Positions 15,446 to 18,275 of a stretch of 18,275 bases of DNA are shown here, one piece after another. Origin of the DNA: CAXGUU01 sp964012875 (lineage in GTDB: Bacteria > Pseudomonadota > Gammaproteobacteria > Ga0077536); NCBI GenBank assembly GCA_964012875.1, contig CAXGUU010000030.1, forward strand, positions 1 to 18,275, in the 5' to 3' direction. The notes beneath the pieces were generated by a model. The model had not been told where the DNA came from. It ran no database searches and saw nothing but the letters and a program-made list of their open reading frames with translations. Made by a program: the position numbers and the translations under genes. How positions within the stretch are numbered: position 1 is the first letter of the stretch; the number at the start of each line of letters is the position of its first letter.

Positions 15446-17695
15446 ATGGTGAAAGAAATTTTCGCGAATCTCCAGAGCAACTGGATTCGTGTGCTCTTAA
15501 GCCTCATTGTCCTGATGGTGTTCATGGGACACGCTAGCTTCGTGCTGCGTATTCCCTTTATCGATCAACTGGAAAATATCGCATACGACCAGCACCTGAT
15601 GCTTACGATGCCAGATACGGTCGACGATAGCGTCGTAATCGTAGATATCGATGAAGTCAGCCTGACCGCCGAGGGCCGCTGGCCGTGGCCGCGTAACAAG
15701 CTGGCTCAACTCATCGAGCAACTTTTCGAACGATACGAAGTTTCAATTGTCGGCTTTGACATCGTATTCGCCGAACCGGATGACTCCTCCGGGCTCGGCG
15801 TTCTCGAAGCATTGGCTGTTTCGCAGCTGAAGGACAACGACCATTTTCAATCGCAACTTCAGGTTATCCGGCCGACCCTCGACTACGACGGCATATTTGC
15901 CGAGACGATACAAAAGTATGACATCGTACTGGGCTACTACTTTTCGCTCGGGAGCAATGCAAACGCGACGCAAAAAACCGGTACCCTGCCGGAGCCGCTG
16001 TTCGAGAAGTCAGTTTTCCAGGGCAAGAAAGTTCAGTTCCTCACTGCCAGTGGTTACGGCGCCAACCTCGATGCTCTGAGCTCCAGAGCGCTTGGCGCCG
16101 GGCATTTCTCGCAACAGCCTGATCGCGATGGGGTGGTGCGCCGTGTACCGATGCTGATTCGCTATGGTGACGACTACTACGGATCGCTGGCACTTGAAAT
16201 CGTCCGCCGTGTACTCGGTGAAGAGGAGGTCCTCCCGGGTTTCGAGCGCCCGCTGTTCGACACGGGTGGGTATCCGGGGCTCGAATGGCTGCGCGTTGCA
16301 GGGACCAGAATCCCGGTGGACCGCGAAGTTAAGAGTCTGGTCCCTTTCAGGGGCGGGAAGGGCAGCTTTCACTATGTTCCGGCCACTCAGGTTCTGCATG
16401 GAGTCGCCGACCCGGCGCTATTGAAAGATAAGATTGTCCTTGTCGGTACGAGTGCTCCGGGTCTGCTCGACCTCAGGGCCGTACCGATGGACGAGGCCTA
16501 TCCCGGGGTCGAGGTCAACGCCAATTTGATTGCGGGCATTCTGAACGGGCAGGTGTTGCAGGCGCCCGAATACACCATTGGGGCCGAAGTCATCATGCTG
16601 ACCATCATCGGGATCGGCATGATCTTCGCGGGCACTCTCTTAAGTCCCTTGTACACGACCCTTTACACCTTCGTCGGCATCATCGTGTACATCGCGTTCA
16701 ATCATCTTGTATGGACGTCTGGCGCCGTGGTGCTGCCGCTGGCGTCGGGCATCTTCATGGTGCTAATGATGTACTTGCTGCACATGTCTTATGGTTATTT
16801 CTTCGAAACAAGGGCGAAGCGTCAGATTACCGGGCTTTTCGGACAGTATATTCCGTCCGAACTCGTCGACGAGATGGCGAAGGCGCCTTCACAGTATTCG
16901 CTGGCGGCAGAAAATCTTGAGTTGACCGTGCTGTTTTCAGACGTGCGGGGATTTACCACGCTGTCAGAAGGACTGGCACCGCAAGATTTATCGGATCTGA
17001 TGAACCGGTTTCTGACGCCAATGACGGAAATCATTCACAATTCGCGGGGCACCATCGACAAGTATATGGGGGATGCCATCATGGCGTTCTGGGGTGCGCC
17101 GATCAGCGATTCTGATCATGCTCGCCACGCGCTTGCAGCCGGAATGGAAATGATTGCGGCGCTCACTGAAATCAATAAGGATTTCAATGCCCGTGGATGG
17201 CCGGATGTCAGGATTGGGGTTGGCCTCAACACCGGCGAGATGAATGTCGGCAACATGGGGTCGGAGTTCCGCATGGCTTATACGGTCCTTGGTGACGCAG
17301 TGAACCTCGGTTCGAGACTCGAAGGGCTGACGAAAAATTACGGTGTCAGCATCATCTGTAGCGAAACCACGGTGAAGGCGGTGCCGGAATATGCTTACCG
17401 GGAGCTCGACCGCGTGCGCGTCAAGGGTAAGGCCAAACCCGTCGCGATTTATGAGCCTCTAGGCAAGAAAGAGGCTCTCGACCGGGACTGGAAGAGAGAA
17501 CTTAAGCTATACAGTGAGACGATGAGGCTTTATCGGGCACAGCAATGGGATATGGCGGAACTGAATTTCATCAATCTGCAACGTACATCGCGTTCGCCAC
17601 TGCTGTATCAAATGTACGCCGAGCGCATCGTCCATTTCCGCCAGGAGCCCCCACCTGAGAAGTGGGACGGGGTGTTCGAACATGAGACCAAGTAG
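15446..17695 (+). CDS. CHASE2-domain adenylate cyclase
   Basis: A 749-residue membrane receptor cyclase. TM1 lies at about 15-34, then a large CHASE2 sensor domain on the periplasmic side (about 40-365, with VIVDIDEVSL, GRWPWPR, FDIVFAEPD and VLVGTSAPGLLDLR). Three membrane helices follow (about 380-455), then a short linker with GLFGQYIPSELV. The class III cyclase domain lies at about 490-675. It has metal aspartates 499 (FSDVRGF) and 543 (DKYMGDAIM), adenine-selecting Lys539 and Asp617, and the transition-state Asn620 and Arg624 (NLGSRLE); these favour ATP over GTP. A 70-residue helical tail ends the protein. It is 116 bp after the lipoprotein gene, on the same strand. Confidence 0.94.
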   Translation: MVKEIFANLQSNWIRVLLSLIVLMVFMGHASFVLRIPFIDQLENIAYDQHLMLTMPDTVDDSVVIVDIDEVSLTAEGRWPWPRNKLAQLIEQLFERYEVSIVGFDIVFAEPDDSSGLGVLEALAVSQLKDNDHFQSQLQVIRPTLDYDGIFAETIQKYDIVLGYYFSLGSNANATQKTGTLPEPLFEKSVFQGKKVQFLTASGYGANLDALSSRALGAGHFSQQPDRDGVVRRVPMLIRYGDDYYGSLALEIVRRVLGEEEVLPGFERPLFDTGGYPGLEWLRVAGTRIPVDREVKSLVPFRGGKGSFHYVPATQVLHGVADPALLKDKIVLVGTSAPGLLDLRAVPMDEAYPGVEVNANLIAGILNGQVLQAPEYTIGAEVIMLTIIGIGMIFAGTLLSPLYTTLYTFVGIIVYIAFNHLVWTSGAVVLPLASGIFMVLMMYLLHMSYGYFFETRAKRQITGLFGQYIPSELVDEMAKAPSQYSLAAENLELTVLFSDVRGFTTLSEGLAPQDLSDLMNRFLTPMTEIIHNSRGTIDKYMGDAIMAFWGAPISDSDHARHALAAGMEMIAALTEINKDFNARGWPDVRIGVGLNTGEMNVGNMGSEFRMAYTVLGDAVNLGSRLEGLTKNYGVSIICSETTVKAVPEYAYRELDRVRVKGKAKPVAIYEPLGKKEALDRDWKRELKLYSETMRLYRAQQWDMAELNFINLQRTSRSPLLYQMYAERIVHFRQEPPPEKWDGVFEHETK

Positions 17696-17767
17696 CGCAG
17701 CTCCTGGCCGTATAACGCGAGTTGGCGGGGTGTGTTGGTCAGGCTCGGACAGTTGCCGGGGTGACAA

Positions 17768-18156
17768 TCAACCGATGGGGTTGAACTCCATCTTGATGCC
17801 GGCTAATTCAATAATGTCGCCGTTCTGAATGGCGTAAGCCTGGGCGCCAATGGGAGCGTTATTAATGACAGGAAAGTTGTCGTTGGTGCTATCGCCTTCG
17901 ATGTGTGTCAGGAAATAGCCTTGCGGGCGCCTGGAGATTACTGCTACCTGTGTGCTGGGCTTGCCAAGCGTGATCAGCGCCTTGGTCAGTTCGAGCTCTT
18001 TACCTGCGATGGGGTCGTTTTGACTAGCTTGCCGCTGACTGCCAGATAATCGATCTGAACGTCATTGTCGGGTTTGCGACCGATCGAGATACGTTCCTTG
18101 TCGAGAGGAAACTCGCCCTGAACCGCCCCATTGATTCTCAGAACCATTTTGGCCAT
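17768..18156 (-). pseudogene. FHA-domain protein with internal deletion and frame loss
   Basis: From an ATG at 18156 (AGGACAGA just before it) the frame encodes the start of an FHA domain: VLRINGAVQGEFPLDKERI, then SIGRKPDNDV and LAVSG. The GR and S of the phosphothreonine pocket are present, but the expected H after SG and the rest of the domain are missing. The frame then runs to a TGA at 17988-17986. In another frame, sequence resembling the C-terminal half of a long FHA-type protein resumes (AGKELELTKALITLGK, RRPQGYFLTHIEG, GDIIELAGIKMEF) and ends at TGA 17770-17768. An internal deletion near 18028-18042 that fused domain 1 to the linker explains this. It is convergent with the cyclase and 9 bp from the phosphatase gene. 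Confidence 0.75.
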
Positions 18157-18165
18157 CGTTCTGTC

Positions 18166-18275
18166 CTACTCAGCTGCCTTTTTTCCAGAGCTATTGAATC
18201 TAGCCATAAAGCCCGCACCCGTGGATTGCGGTCGTACCAAGACAACAGAGACGTTGTCCTCGCCACCTTTTTCGT
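18166..18275 (-). CDS. C-terminal end of a PP2C-type Ser/Thr phosphatase
   Basis: The minus-strand frame entering from the right edge reads EKGGEDNVSVVLVRPQ and ends at a TAG at 18168-18166. The GG-DNVSVVLV block is the last conserved motif of Stp1/PrpC-type PP2C phosphatases, its Asp being a metal ligand. The short tail (MARFNSSGKKAAE) has no known domain. It lies just upstream of the FHA gene, a frequent pairing in bacterial phosphothreonine signalling. The start is outside the window. Confidence 0.8.
   Translation of the reverse strand, partial: EKGGEDNVSVVLVRPQSTGAGFMARFNSSGKKAAE

Overview
The window reads as chromosomal core DNA of a gammaproteobacterium. The block dcd and apbC/mrp on the minus strand, diverging from metG, which is followed by rnfB and nth, matches gene order I recall from Pseudomonas-type gammaproteobacteria. 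The proteins resemble gammaproteobacterial or xanthomonad-like families, and some features (the Mla cassette with a lipoprotein, the CHASE2 cyclase beside FHA and PP2C genes) would suit an uncultured marine or soil lineage. The genus cannot be fixed from sequence alone. I found no tRNA, rRNA, CRISPR array, insertion sequence or phage gene.

Left part (1-4231). A fragment of an unknown membrane protein lies at the left edge. ispG (isoprenoid synthesis) follows on the minus strand and diverges from mak, a zinc-dependent ROK fructokinase. Next comes a broken OmpR-type response regulator with no start codon, an internal TGA and a frameshift. It diverges from msrB (methionine-R-sulfoxide reductase). 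A 429-bp gap without a convincing gene follows; it holds two abutting perfect hairpins, a short direct repeat and a likely dcd terminator.

Middle part (4232-9946). dcd and apbC (an Fe-S carrier ATPase) point left. metG points right and starts a long co-directional run. After metG comes a stand-alone rnfB without its membrane anchor, then nth and a DUF1841 gene. The other rnf genes are absent.

Right part (9965-17695). This is the most interesting region. A GAF-PP2C (RsbU/SpoIIE-type) phosphatase, an RsbW/SpoIIAB-type kinase and a STAS protein with the phospho-acceptor serine form a complete partner-switching module. The STAS gene overlaps mlaE by 8 bp. It is followed by mlaF, a long mlaD-like MCE gene and a PqiC-like outer-membrane lipoprotein, with 4-bp overlaps at two of the junctions. 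My reading is that the phosphatase and kinase switch the phosphorylation of the STAS subunit, which would then gate an Mla-type lipid ABC transporter by a signal sensed through the GAF domain. A CHASE2-adenylate cyclase gene follows on the same strand.

Right edge (17768-18275). A PP2C (Stp/PrpC-type) phosphatase fragment and an FHA-protein gene with an apparent internal deletion point back toward the cyclase. Two signalling genes in the window (the response regulator and the FHA protein) are therefore disrupted, while all metabolic genes look intact.
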